Origin: Algibacter sp. L3A6
GTDB lineage: Bacteria; Bacteroidota; Bacteroidia; Flavobacteriales; Flavobacteriaceae
Length of the DNA stretch: 64,000 nucleotides
Assembly: GCF_009796825.1 (NCBI RefSeq)
Contig: NZ_CP047030.1
Coordinates: 2,751,001-2,815,000, forward strand
Direction of reading: 5' to 3'
The position numbers and the translations under genes were made by a program. Below, one piece after another: positions 26,346-36,200 of this stretch (within the stretch, counting starts at the first letter, position 1; each line of letters opens with the position of its first letter). The notes beneath the pieces are model-generated. The model had not been told where the DNA came from, did not search any database, and saw only the letters and a program-made list of their open reading frames with translations.

Positions 26346-28712
26346 ATGAAAAAACTAAGTATAATTGTAATAATTTTTGTTTTTATGATGTCTTGTTCGT
26401 CGACCACGGACATTACGGAAATTTATGTGTCTCAAAATGAAGTCGCAAATGCAAACGGAAGTAAAGACGCGCCTTTTTCAAATATTTCTGAAGCTATAAA
26501 AAAAGCAACTGAAATAAAATCGGCTAATGCGGGTGCTCAGGTTGTTATTAATATTTTACCAGGAGCATATCGTTTATCGGAAGCTATAAACATACCAGCC
26601 TCATTAAGTGGTTTAACGATAAAAGGAGCAGGTGCTTCAGAAGTTAGTATAAAAGGATCTCAGGTTTTAGAGGCTAAATGGAAGGCTTTTAGCAATAATG
26701 TTTTTGTAACTAATGTTCCTGCAGGTTTAGATTTCGATCAGTTTTTAGTAAACGGAAAACCACAAATTTTAGCACGTTATCCAAATTATGATGAGAGTGC
26801 TCAATATTGGCAAGGCTATGCTGCCGATGCTATTTCTAAAGAGCGTGTTGCAACTTGGGCAAATCCTGAAGGTGCAATTTTTAATGCATTACACAACGGA
26901 AGATGGGGCGGTTTTCATTTTGAAATAACAGGAGTTAATGATGATGGAACACCCATTTTAAGTGGAGGACAACAAAACAATAGAGGTTCAAAACCGCACG
27001 AAGAATACCGTATGGTAGAAAATGTGTTTGAAGAGCTTGATAGTGCAGGCGAGTGGTTTTTAGATAAAAAACGAAATAAATTATTCTATTGGCCAGAAAG
27101 TATAAGTGCTATTAACGATTTAAATCTTGAGGTTTCAGTATTAAAAGATTTAATTCAAGTGGTTGGAACTTTGGAAAATCCTGTAAAAGATGTTACCATT
27201 TCGGGTATTAAATTCGAAAATACTACACGTACATTTATGGAAGATTTCGAGCCGTTATTACGTAGCGACTGGACGATTTATCGTGGTGCTGTAGTCTTTT
27301 TTGAAGGCACCGAAAACTGTAAACTAGAGCATAGTGAATTTACCAACTTAGGTGGTAACGTTATTATGGCGAGTAAATACAATAAAGGTTTAGAAATTAA
27401 AGATAATTACATTCACGATTGTGGAGCGAGTGCTGTTTCATTTGTGGGCGATGTGTCGGCTGTAAGATCACCAGCTTTAACTTATAGAGAGTTTGTGCCT
27501 GTAGCAGAAATGGATACTGTTTCTGGACCTAAAGGTGAATTGTATCCGCGTGAATGTTTGGTGGATAATAATTTAATTCACCGTATTGGTCGTGTAGAAA
27601 AACAAACGGCCGGTGTGCAAATTGCTATGGCGATGGATATTACGGTAAGTCGTAACAGTATTTACGATGTGCCAAGAGCAGGTATTAATATTGGTGATGG
27701 TACTTGGGGCGGACATATTTTAGAGTTTAACGATGTATTTAATACCGTTTTAGAAACTAGCGACCATGGTTCGTTTAACTCATGGGGAAGAGACCGTTTT
27801 TGGCATCCAAACCGTCGTATTATGGATAGCTTAACTACAGCTAATCCAGATATGCCAAAATGGGACGCTATAAAAACGACAATTATTAGAAATAACCGTT
27901 TTCGTTGCGATCATGGTTGGGATGTTGATTTAGACGATGGTTCATCGAATTATCATATTTATAATAATTTGATGCTAAATAGTGGATTAAAACTGCGTGA
28001 AGGTTTTAATCGTGTAGCCGAAAATAATATTATGGTGAATAATTCTCTGCATCCACATGTTTGGTTTGTTAATAGTGAAGATGTTTTTAAACATAATATT
28101 GTTCAAAAAAGCTATCAAGATGTAAGATTATCTGGTTGGGGAAAAGAGATGGATTACAACTTTTTTCCGAATGAAGAATCGATGTTGAAAGCACAAATTT
28201 ACAATAGAGATTTACATAGTGCTTTTGGCGATCCGATGTTTAAAGATCCAGCATCATTAGATTTTTCGGTTGCTGAAAATTCGCCTGCATTAAAAATAGG
28301 TTTCAAAAACTTTCCTATGGATCAATTTGGAGTTCAGAATGCAGAGTTGAAAAAAATGGCCAAAACACCAGAAATTCCAGTGATGAGAGATCCTTCCGAA
28401 GAAAATAAAAAAGGAAATCTTGTTGTGGCTTGGTTACGTAACGACTTAAAAAGTGTAGAGTCTGAGCAAGAACAATCGGCTTATGGTTTAAATACTCCAG
28501 AAGGTGTTATTCTTTTAAAAGTTTGGTCGGGTAGCCCTGCTGTGAAAAATGACGGACTTAAAAAAGGCGATGTGATTCTTGAGGCTGACGGTAAAAAGGT
28601 AAAAACTGTAAAAGACTTTTTTCAAATTAATGTTGAAAATAAAACGGATAAATTAGACTTGGTTATCATGCGTAATCAATCGGAAAAGAAAATAACTATT
28701 AACACTAAATAA
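26346..28712 (+). CDS. Right-handed beta-helix protein with C-terminal PDZ domain, lipoprotein
   Basis: 788 aa. The signal ends in FMMSC. The body is a right-handed parallel beta-helix (GAYRLSEAINIPASLSGLTIKGAG; later VTISGIKFENTTR, LEIKDNYIHDCGASA, YHIYNNLMLNSGLKLREG). The stretch with QNNRG, EEYRMVENVFEEL and GEWFLDKKRNKLFYWP resembles beta-helix glycosidases such as GH141, some of which are alpha-L-fucosidases; this is a tentative match. Residues from about 695 to the end form a PDZ domain (GVILLKVWSGSPAVKNDGLK, then KGDVILEADGKKV). A PDZ on an anchored carbohydrate-active enzyme is unusual in textbook terms. Its last nine codons recur at the end of the next gene. Confidence 0.75.
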   Translation: MKKLSIIVIIFVFMMSCSSTTDITEIYVSQNEVANANGSKDAPFSNISEAIKKATEIKSANAGAQVVINILPGAYRLSEAINIPASLSGLTIKGAGASEVSIKGSQVLEAKWKAFSNNVFVTNVPAGLDFDQFLVNGKPQILARYPNYDESAQYWQGYAADAISKERVATWANPEGAIFNALHNGRWGGFHFEITGVNDDGTPILSGGQQNNRGSKPHEEYRMVENVFEELDSAGEWFLDKKRNKLFYWPESISAINDLNLEVSVLKDLIQVVGTLENPVKDVTISGIKFENTTRTFMEDFEPLLRSDWTIYRGAVVFFEGTENCKLEHSEFTNLGGNVIMASKYNKGLEIKDNYIHDCGASAVSFVGDVSAVRSPALTYREFVPVAEMDTVSGPKGELYPRECLVDNNLIHRIGRVEKQTAGVQIAMAMDITVSRNSIYDVPRAGINIGDGTWGGHILEFNDVFNTVLETSDHGSFNSWGRDRFWHPNRRIMDSLTTANPDMPKWDAIKTTIIRNNRFRCDHGWDVDLDDGSSNYHIYNNLMLNSGLKLREGFNRVAENNIMVNNSLHPHVWFVNSEDVFKHNIVQKSYQDVRLSGWGKEMDYNFFPNEESMLKAQIYNRDLHSAFGDPMFKDPASLDFSVAENSPALKIGFKNFPMDQFGVQNAELKKMAKTPEIPVMRDPSEENKKGNLVVAWLRNDLKSVESEQEQSAYGLNTPEGVILLKVWSGSPAVKNDGLKKGDVILEADGKKVKTVKDFFQINVENKTDKLDLVIMRNQSEKKITINTK
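28683..28712 (+). repeat. 30-bp direct repeat, copy 1 (3' end of the beta-helix/PDZ gene)
   Basis: Encodes EKKITINTK and the stop codon. It matches 30263-30292 at 29 of 30 positions (28700 is T, the counterpart A). The two copies bracket the sulfatase gene and are 1580 bp apart. Confidence 0.85.
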
Positions 28713-28735
28713 GGATAGCTCTAAAAAATAATATA

Positions 28736-30292
28736 ATGGTTTACGGTAATAACGTTCTAATACTTTGCTTAATCTTAATTTTTAGCCAATTATCATTTGC
28801 TTTTCAAGAAAAACAAGAGTTTCCTAACATTGTTTTAATTAATGCCGATGATCTTGGTTATGGTGATTTGAGTTGTTATGGTGCTAGAAAACTTCATACC
28901 CCAAATATCGATAAATTAGCTAAAGAAGGACGAATGTTTACAGATGCACATGCAGCCTCGGCAGTTTGTACACCATCACGTTATGCTTTACTTACGGGGG
29001 AATATCCTGTTAGACATGGAAGTTTAAATAGTCCTGTTTTTCTTAAGAATAAGTTAGTGATTGATACTCAAAAAGAAACTATAGCTTCCATCCTTAAAAA
29101 AGCGGGTTATGCAACTGCTTGTGTTGGAAAGTGGCATCTTGGTTTTGGAACAACTGAACCTGTAGATTGGAATAAACCATTAACACCTGGTCCAAACGAA
29201 CTTGGTTTTGATTACTATTATGGCGTACCTGTTGTAAATAGTCATCCGCCTTTTGTATATGTTGAAAATCATGATGTAGTAGGATTGACAGAAGATGATC
29301 CGTTTGTTTATGGGCAAAAAGCAAAAACAAAAAAAGTTTTTGAGAAAATGCACTTAAATGCTATTGGAGGTGCAGATAAAGCACATGTATTATATGTGGA
29401 TGATCAAGTAGGAACTCATTTAAAAGATAAAGCCGTTAGTTGGATGAAATCGCAAAAAGAAAACCCTTTCTTTATGTATTTTGCCACAACGAATATTCAC
29501 CATCCTTTTACACCTGCACCACAATTTATAGGAACTAGTGAAAGTGGTTTGTATGGCGATTTTGTTCATGAATTAGATTGGATTGTTGGTGAAGTTATGC
29601 AGACCCTTGAAGAAATGGGCGTAGCGGAAAACACTTTAGTGCTATTTACTAGTGATAATGGAGGTATGTTTAATGCTACAGGACAAGAGGCATGGAAAGA
29701 TGGACACCGATTAAATGGTGATTTATTAGGGTTTAAGTTTGATGCTTGGGAAGGCGGTCATCGTATTCCATTTATAGCACATTGGCCAAATAAAATAAAG
29801 GCAGCCGAAGTTTCTAATCAGTTAATTTGTAATGTTGATATGTTAGCAACTTTTGCAGCGCTTACGGAACAAGAACTTGAAGCAGGACAAGGCATGGATA
29901 GTAAAAATTTTTTAGCAGCAATAACTGGTCAAACCAATAAGCAAATAAGAAATGAAGTGTTATTAGCTCCTCAAAAAAAATCACACCTTACTTTACGTAA
30001 AGGAAAATGGCTATATATTGGAGCACAAGGTGGTGGAGGTTTTACCTCCAGTAAACAAGGTACCCATGGTTTTGGAGGACCAGCCGCAATAACTTTTGCC
30101 GGAGAAATTAATAGTGATATTGAAAATGGTAAAATAAAAAAGGATGCACCTATAGGACAACTTTATAACCTTGAAATAGATATTTCTCAAGCTAATAATC
30201 TGTATGCACAATATCCAGAAGTAGTAAAAGAAATGCAAAACAGTTTAGATACATATAAAACAGAAAAGAAAATAACTATAAACACTAAATAA
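28736..30292 (+). CDS. S1-family sulfatase, secreted
   Basis: 518 aa with a cleavable signal ending SFA; no lipobox, unlike the other two sulfatases. IVLINADDLGYGDLSCYG gives the N-terminal metal ligands, CTPSR (Cys78) the formylglycine site, and LFTSDNGGM the distal metal ligands. This pattern is typical of arylsulfatase-A-like S1 enzymes. The final nine residues (EKKITINTK) are identical to those of the upstream PDZ protein and look like a borrowed tail, since the fold should end before it. The gene is bracketed by a 30-bp direct repeat, which suggests insertion or recombination. It lies 6 bp before the second GH29. Confidence 0.92.
   Translation: MVYGNNVLILCLILIFSQLSFAFQEKQEFPNIVLINADDLGYGDLSCYGARKLHTPNIDKLAKEGRMFTDAHAASAVCTPSRYALLTGEYPVRHGSLNSPVFLKNKLVIDTQKETIASILKKAGYATACVGKWHLGFGTTEPVDWNKPLTPGPNELGFDYYYGVPVVNSHPPFVYVENHDVVGLTEDDPFVYGQKAKTKKVFEKMHLNAIGGADKAHVLYVDDQVGTHLKDKAVSWMKSQKENPFFMYFATTNIHHPFTPAPQFIGTSESGLYGDFVHELDWIVGEVMQTLEEMGVAENTLVLFTSDNGGMFNATGQEAWKDGHRLNGDLLGFKFDAWEGGHRIPFIAHWPNKIKAAEVSNQLICNVDMLATFAALTEQELEAGQGMDSKNFLAAITGQTNKQIRNEVLLAPQKKSHLTLRKGKWLYIGAQGGGGFTSSKQGTHGFGGPAAITFAGEINSDIENGKIKKDAPIGQLYNLEIDISQANNLYAQYPEVVKEMQNSLDTYKTEKKITINTK
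30263..30292 (+). repeat. 30-bp direct repeat, copy 2 (3' end of the sulfatase gene)
   Basis: Same 30 bases as 28683-28712 with one mismatch, again at the very 3' end of an open reading frame and in the same frame. Recombination between the copies would excise the sulfatase and leave an intact PDZ gene. Confidence 0.85.
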
Positions 30293-30298
30293 AAGAAA

Positions 30299-31666
30299 AT
30301 GAAAAATTTAAACAAAATACTATTGCTAGCATTGGTGATTGCATTAAACACTAATGTGGGTTTTGCTCAAAGTTCTAGCAAGAAAAAATTGTCTGATGAC
30401 GAACGTATGGAATGGTGGCGCGATTCTAAATTCGGAATGTTCATCCACTGGGGAGCGTATTCTATCATTGGTGGAGAACGTGGTACAAAAATAGCTGGAG
30501 GTGGTGCAGAGTGGGCCATGGATAAGTTGGATTACACCGTTAAAGATTACGAGAAATTTCCAGAAATGTTTAATCCTGTTATGTTTGATGCTGATGCTTG
30601 GGTAAGTATGGCTAAAAATGCTGGGATGAAGTATATTGTATTGACTTCTAAGCATCATGAAGGTTTTGGATTATGGGATTCTAAAGTGTCTGATTATGAC
30701 GTGATGGATACGGCACCTTTTAAGCGTGATATTGTGAAAGAACTATCTGAAGCTTGTAAAAAACAAGGTATTAAATTTTGTTTATACTATTCTATCGTAG
30801 ATTGGCACCATCCGCAAGCACAAGGAAACTTGTATCCAAATTACAACATTGCACAGCATGATGATCCATCGGTTGTAAATCCTGAATTTCCAGAGTATTT
30901 TAAAAACTATATGAAACCTCAGGTTAAAGAACTTTTATCTAACTATGGAGACATTGGAGTGGTTTGGTTTGATGGTGATTGGATTTCAGATTATACTACC
31001 GAAATGGGAAAAGAACTTTACAGTTTTATTCGTGATATTCAACCTAACACTATTGTAAATAATAGAGTTGATAAAGGTAGAACAGGTATGGATGGTATGA
31101 ACAATCATCCAGGAGAATTTGCTGGAGATTTTGGAACACCAGAACAAGAAATTCCAGATACAGGAATTGATTCGGATTGGGAAGCTTGTATGACTATGAA
31201 TGGGTCTTGGGGTTACAAACCATCGGATAATAACTGGAAAAGTAGTGAAGATTTAATAGAGAAATTAGTTGATATCGTTTCTAAAGGTGGTAACTTCTTA
31301 TTAAACATTGGCCCTGATGGTTTTGGTAGATTTCCTGCTGAAAGTATTAGACGTTTAAATGCTATGGGAGAATGGACAAAAATAAATGGTGAAGCTGTTT
31401 ATGGTGCTTCTGCAAGTCCTTATGAGAAACCAAAATGGGGTCGTTATACTAAAAAAGATAATGTTGTTTATGCACATGTTTTCGATTGGCCAACAGATGG
31501 TGTTTTAAAATTAAATAAAGGTATTAAGGTTAAAAAAGCAACGTTATTATCTGCTCCTGGTAAAACATTAAATGCTTTAGCAACATCTAGAGATGTATTA
31601 GTAGATGTTCCAATGTTAGCGCCAGACGCTACGGTTTCTGTTGTTAAAATTGAATTAGCAAACTAA
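30299..31666 (+). CDS. GH29 alpha-L-fucosidase, secreted
   Basis: 455 aa, signal ending GFAQ. MEWWRDSKFGMFIHWG opens the catalytic barrel, SKHHEGF lies at 117-123, and VWFDGDW holds the likely nucleophile Asp225. The C-terminal domain (PYEKPKWGRYT to SVVKIEL) is the usual beta-sandwich; a recognisable copy of it sits at the N-terminus of the next gene product. It is shorter than the GH29 at 6808 because the extra C-terminal domain is missing. The nucleophile neighbourhood (WFDGDW against FWWDTP) differs, so the two probably cleave different fucosyl linkages. A terminator follows. Confidence 0.93.
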   Translation: MKNLNKILLLALVIALNTNVGFAQSSSKKKLSDDERMEWWRDSKFGMFIHWGAYSIIGGERGTKIAGGGAEWAMDKLDYTVKDYEKFPEMFNPVMFDADAWVSMAKNAGMKYIVLTSKHHEGFGLWDSKVSDYDVMDTAPFKRDIVKELSEACKKQGIKFCLYYSIVDWHHPQAQGNLYPNYNIAQHDDPSVVNPEFPEYFKNYMKPQVKELLSNYGDIGVVWFDGDWISDYTTEMGKELYSFIRDIQPNTIVNNRVDKGRTGMDGMNNHPGEFAGDFGTPEQEIPDTGIDSDWEACMTMNGSWGYKPSDNNWKSSEDLIEKLVDIVSKGGNFLLNIGPDGFGRFPAESIRRLNAMGEWTKINGEAVYGASASPYEKPKWGRYTKKDNVVYAHVFDWPTDGVLKLNKGIKVKKATLLSAPGKTLNALATSRDVLVDVPMLAPDATVSVVKIELAN

Positions 31667-31705
31667 TTGAAGTATTAAGTAGATTATATAGTGATTAATA
31701 GATAG

Positions 31706-31730
31706 ACAACCTTTGGGTTGTTTGTCTGTT
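31706..31730 (+). terminator. Probable terminator after the GH29 gene
   Basis: ACAACC (31706-31711), loop TTTG, GGTTGT (31716-31721), followed by the T-rich TTGTCTGTTT. Stem of six pairs. It lies in the 93-bp gap before the SGNH gene and may end or attenuate the long second unit. Confidence 0.5.
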
Positions 31731-31759
31731 TAAACTAAAAAACATAAAATATATAAAAG

Positions 31760-32716
31760 ATGAATGTTTATAAGGCGTTAATAATTTTTACAATTGCTTT
31801 TACATTAAATGTTGGTATTGGGTTTTCTCAAACCATGCCTTATGAAAAACCAGAATGGGGCGCATATACTGAAGGTGAAGAAGGTTTTTTAATGGCACAT
31901 GTTGTTAATTGGCCAGAAGATGGTAAACTAGTTATAGATAGAGCCATTAAACCAAGAGAGGCAAGATTACTTTCTGATCCTGATAAAAAAATAAAAATAA
32001 AAATAAAATTAATTGATGATAAATTAACTGTTTTATTACCTGAAAAGGCACCTAGCTCTCAAATTTCAGTTGTTAAAATTCAATTAATACCAAATGATGA
32101 TTGGGCAAATTTTGGAAGGTACAGAAAAGCAAATAAAGAATTAAAAGCACCAACTAAAAAGGAAAATAGAGTGGTGTTTATGGGGAACTCTATCACCGAA
32201 AAATGGGTGATGTTTCATGCCGATTTCTTCACTGAAAACAATTATGTAGGTCGTGGTATTAGCGGGCAAACTTCATCTCAAATGTTATTAAGGTTCAAGC
32301 CCGATGTGGTTAATTTAAATCCGAAAGCAGTAGTGATACATGCAGGAACTAATGATATTGCAGGAAATAGAGGTCCTATTTCTATCGCAGAAATTGCAGA
32401 TAATATTTTTTCAATGGCCGAAATTGCTAAAGCCAATAACATAAAAGTAGTTTTAGCTTCTGTACTTCCTGCTAGTAGCTATTCTTGGAGTCCGTCGGTA
32501 GAACCTATAGAAAAAATTAGCGAACTTAATGGCTTAATTAAAGCATATGCTAAAAAGAATAACATTGTGTATTTAGATTATTACACACCAATGGTAAATG
32601 CAGATAAAGGTTTAATAAAGGCTTATGGTAGAGATACGGTACATCCAAATTTAGATGGTTATGCTATTATGGAACCTTTGGTTAAAGCGGCTATAAAGAA
32701 GGCTTTGAAGAAGTAG
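31760..32716 (+). CDS. SGNH/GDSL esterase with a GH29-derived N-terminal domain
   Basis: 318 aa, signal ending GFSQ. Residues 26-108 (PYEKPEWGAYT to SVVKIQL) align with the C-terminal beta-domain of the adjacent GH29, sharing the start, AHV..WP.DG and SVVKI. The rest is an SGNH hydrolase: VVFMGNSITEKW (block I, Ser144), GRGISGQ (block II), HAGTNDI (block III, Asn198) and DTVHPNLDGY (block V, Asp and His). Such enzymes deacetylate sugars. The arrangement suggests a fusion in which a duplicated fucosidase lost its catalytic barrel and gained an esterase. It may be cotranscribed with the previous gene despite the hairpin between them. Confidence 0.85.
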   Translation: MNVYKALIIFTIAFTLNVGIGFSQTMPYEKPEWGAYTEGEEGFLMAHVVNWPEDGKLVIDRAIKPREARLLSDPDKKIKIKIKLIDDKLTVLLPEKAPSSQISVVKIQLIPNDDWANFGRYRKANKELKAPTKKENRVVFMGNSITEKWVMFHADFFTENNYVGRGISGQTSSQMLLRFKPDVVNLNPKAVVIHAGTNDIAGNRGPISIAEIADNIFSMAEIAKANNIKVVLASVLPASSYSWSPSVEPIEKISELNGLIKAYAKKNNIVYLDYYTPMVNADKGLIKAYGRDTVHPNLDGYAIMEPLVKAAIKKALKK

Positions 32717-32767
32717 AATTATAAAATCGTTAGTTTAGACTAATATTTTATATTAGTTATATTAAAA

Positions 32768-32810
32768 AAACATGATTATTACAATATTTGTAATAATCAT
32801 GTTTTTTTTT
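32768..32810. terminator. Strong intrinsic terminator
   Basis: A 17-bp perfect stem (AAACATGATTATTACAA, loop TAT, complement ending 32804) followed by a long T-run to 32810. The mirror A-run on the left makes it usable on either strand. It closes the unit ending with the SGNH gene. Confidence 0.85.
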
Positions 32811-32992
32811 GTTTAAAAAGCAATGAAAATTTCACAAAATGCAATGTATAAAATCACTTATTGTTCAAAGTAAGAATTTTATAGTTATATACACCTTTTA
32901 GTAATCTTAAAACATAAATAACATATTCTTTATTTTTTTTGGATAAAAACATCATTCATCTAATATTTTGGGGTTTATCTTATTAAAACGGC

Positions 32993-33034
32993 TATAATTT
33001 ATACTGAAAAAGTTATAATTAATACTCGCGTATC
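32993..33034 (+). promoter_or_regulatory. Paired 21-bp-phased operator (site B) upstream of the second SusC gene
   Basis: TATAATTTATACT begins at 32993 and TATAATTAATACT at 33014, a 21-bp period with 12 of 13 bases the same. The second unit begins 194 bp before the SusC ATG, farther than at the other sites, leaving room for a long leader or a further element. Confidence 0.65.
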
Positions 33035-33038
33035 TACA

Positions 33039-33079
33039 ATAAGTGTAGGTTTATCCTTTATTTTAACTATAAGTGTAGG
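33039..33079 (+). repeat. 11-bp direct repeat, 30-bp period, in the SusC leader region
   Basis: ATAAGTGTAGG at 33039-33049 and again at 33069-33079. The first copy also forms a small inverted repeat (CTACA at 33034-33038, TGTAG at 33044-33048). It lies just downstream of site B and upstream of the SusC start. It may be an extra regulatory site. Confidence 0.5.
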
Positions 33080-33207
33080 ATCGCCCTTTTTTTAGGTTAA
33101 TTAATTACTAATCAATAAAATATAATATATGGGAAAGAACAACTAAAAACTAACCAACTAATACAAAACCAAAAAAGTATTCAACTAACTTTATTAAACA
33201 AAACAAT

Positions 33208-36200
33208 ATGAATAAAATTTATTCTTTAATTCATCTATTTCGTCCTTGTAAATACAAGGGGTTTAAGGTGATTAAATCAATATTAATATGTACTTCCTTT
33301 ATTGTCAGTGGTTATGCTAACGCAAAAACTCCATTTTTAACCATTACAGCAGAGCTAACCGAAAAAGAAGATAAAATAGATCTTAAAGATTATCAACAAA
33401 TTGAAGTGTCAGGAATCGTTCTTGACGAAAAAGGGATACCAATACCCGGTGTTAATATACTTGTTCAAGGTACAAACAGAGGTACACAAACCGATTTTGA
33501 TGGCAATTTTAAATTAATTGCAAAAAAAGGAGAAGTTCTGGTTGTTTCTTCAATAGGCTTTAAAACTCAAGAAATTAAAATAGGAAATTTTACAAGTTTA
33601 AATATTACAATGATAGAAGACCTTACTGGGTTGGATGAAGTTGTTGTAGTTGGTTTTGGTACGCAAACGAAAGAAGCTTTGGTGGGAGCCGTATCTACTG
33701 TCAAACCTGAAGATTTAAAAATACCATCGAGTAATTTAACGGCCTCTTTTGCTGGTCGGGTTCCAGGAGTTATTGCTTTTCAAAGTTCTGGTGAACCTGG
33801 GGGCGGATCTGATAATGCAGAGTTTTTTATTAGGGGGGCAACTACTTTTGGAGCTTATTCTTCTCCGTTAATATTAATAGATAATATAGAATTAACAGCA
33901 GACGATTTAGCTAGAATATCACCAGATGATATTGAAAGTTTTTCTGTATTTAAAGATGCGACAGCAACTGCTATTTATGGAGCTAGAGGGGCTAATGGAG
34001 TTATAGCTGTTAAAACGAAAACAGGCGAATTAGGAAAGCCAAGAGTATCTGTTAGGTATGAAACTACTTATTCTCAGGCTACTCAGAATTTAGAAATAGC
34101 AGACCCACTTGAATATTTAAGATTACATATGGACGCTGTTAATACTAGAAATGTGTCGCCAAATAGAAATGATAGGTTGCCATATTTGCAAAACAAGATA
34201 GATAATACTCTTGCCGGTAACATTAATCCTTTTGTTTACCCTGTTACAAATTGGCAAGATGAGTTGTTGCAAGATTTTACTAAGAATCAAAGATTAAATT
34301 TTAGTGTTTCTGGTGGAGGAAAAGTAGCTAGGTATTATGTGTCAGGTTCTGTTGCTCAAGATAACGGTATACTAAAAGTTGATAATCAAGCAAATTATAA
34401 CAATAACATTGATAATAAAGTTTATAATTTAAGATCTAATGTTAATATAGATTTAACTTCAAGCACAGAATTGATAGTAAATTTAAATGCGACAGTAGAT
34501 GATTATAGAGGTCCTGTGCCAACAGGAAACCAAGTATATAACATGATTAATAGAACTAATCCTGTAAGGTACCCAGCTTATTATGAGGCTGATGAGGCTA
34601 ACCAATTTACAGAGCATCTTTTGTTTGGTAATGTAGATACTGGAGATGGAGAATTAGCAGGTTATTTAAATCCTTATGCCGAATTAGTAAGGGGGTATCG
34701 TGACTATAGTAGATCTGTAAATGTTTTAAGTTTACAAGTTAAGCAAGACTTAGGAGGTATTGTTGAGGGACTTAAATGGAGAGCTTTGGGGAATATTACA
34801 AGTACGTCTTCTTATAATATTACTAGAGAATATGAGCCTTATTATTATGCTATAGGTGATACTGATTATAATAGAGCAGATAATACATATGCATTAACTA
34901 GTCTTAACCCAGATTCAGGAACAGAGTATTTAAATTTCACAGAGAATGAAGACTCTAGAGTTGTTAATAGAAATATCTATTTTGAGTCTGCATTAAACTA
35001 TGATAGAACCTTTAACGATAAACATGCTGTTAGCGGCTTGCTAGTTGGTATTTTAAGAGAATCTGTTGATGGAAATGCGGATGATTTGCAGGCATCACTT
35101 CCTAGTAGAAACGTCGGTTTATCTGGCCGTTTTACTTATAGCTTTGATAGAAGATATTTTATAGAAGGGAATTTTGGTTATAATGGATCAGAACGTTTTG
35201 CTGAAAAAAACAGGTACGGTTTCTTCCCGTCTGTTGGAGCGGCATGGGTAATATCTAATGAGAACTTTTTTGATAATATAGATTTAATAAGTAGGCTTAA
35301 ATTAAGAGGGTCTTATGGCGTAGTTGGTAATGCTAATATTGGAAATAGTAATGATAGGTTTTTCTATTTATCTAATGTTAATTTAAACGATTCAGGAGCA
35401 GGAGCCCAGTTTGGAACGTTTGGTCAAGAATCTAGTGCAGGTGTTAGTATCAGTAGATATGAGAACCCACATATTTCTTGGGAAAGAGCCTATAAGCAGA
35501 ACTATGGTTTAGAAATAAACCTTCTTAAAGATGCTATTCAATTGCAAGCCGAGTATTTTAAACAAACAACAACTGATATTTTACAAACTCGTTCAGATAT
35601 ACCTTCTTTTTTAGGTTTACAAGCGTCTCCAGTAGCAAATTTAGGCGAAGGAAAATCCAATGGTTTTGAGTTTACATTATTGGTAAACCATAATTTCAAT
35701 AAAGATTGGTGGTTACAGGCGACTGCAAATTTTGTAAAAACGAGTAGTGAATATACTGTATATGAAGAGTCTGATTTATCGGCAACACCTTGGTTGTCTA
35801 AATTAGGAAACCCTTTTAATCAAGCTTACGGTTTAATCGCAGAGCGTTTGTTTATTGATGACGCCGATGTAGCTAATTCACCAGAACAACAATTTGGGGA
35901 AGTTATGCCAGGAGATATAAAGTATACTGATATCAATGGTGATGGTATTGTGTCTAATTTAGATATAGTTCCAATTGGAGAGCCTACTCAAGCTGAAGTA
36001 AGTTATGGTTTTGGATTTTCTGTAGGGTATAAGAATCTTGATATATCAGCATTTTTTGCAGGTTTAGATAATGTATCCTTTTTTATTGATTCAGCAGGAA
36101 TAACACCATTTGCGGATACTGATGCTAATGGAGATTATTTACCAGATGCTATTTCTGAAAATCAAATTTTACAAGCTTTTGCTGAGAGCCACTGGTCTGA

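Larger units (their letters stand above)
32717..33207. other. Intergenic control region before the second SusC gene
   Basis: 491 bp without a gene. It contains a small perfect hairpin (ACTAATAT, loop TTT, complement; 32739-32757), a strong terminator (32768-32810), operator site B (32993-33034) and an 11-bp direct repeat with a 30-bp period (33039-33079). It separates the enzyme block from the SusC/D unit. Confidence 0.8.
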
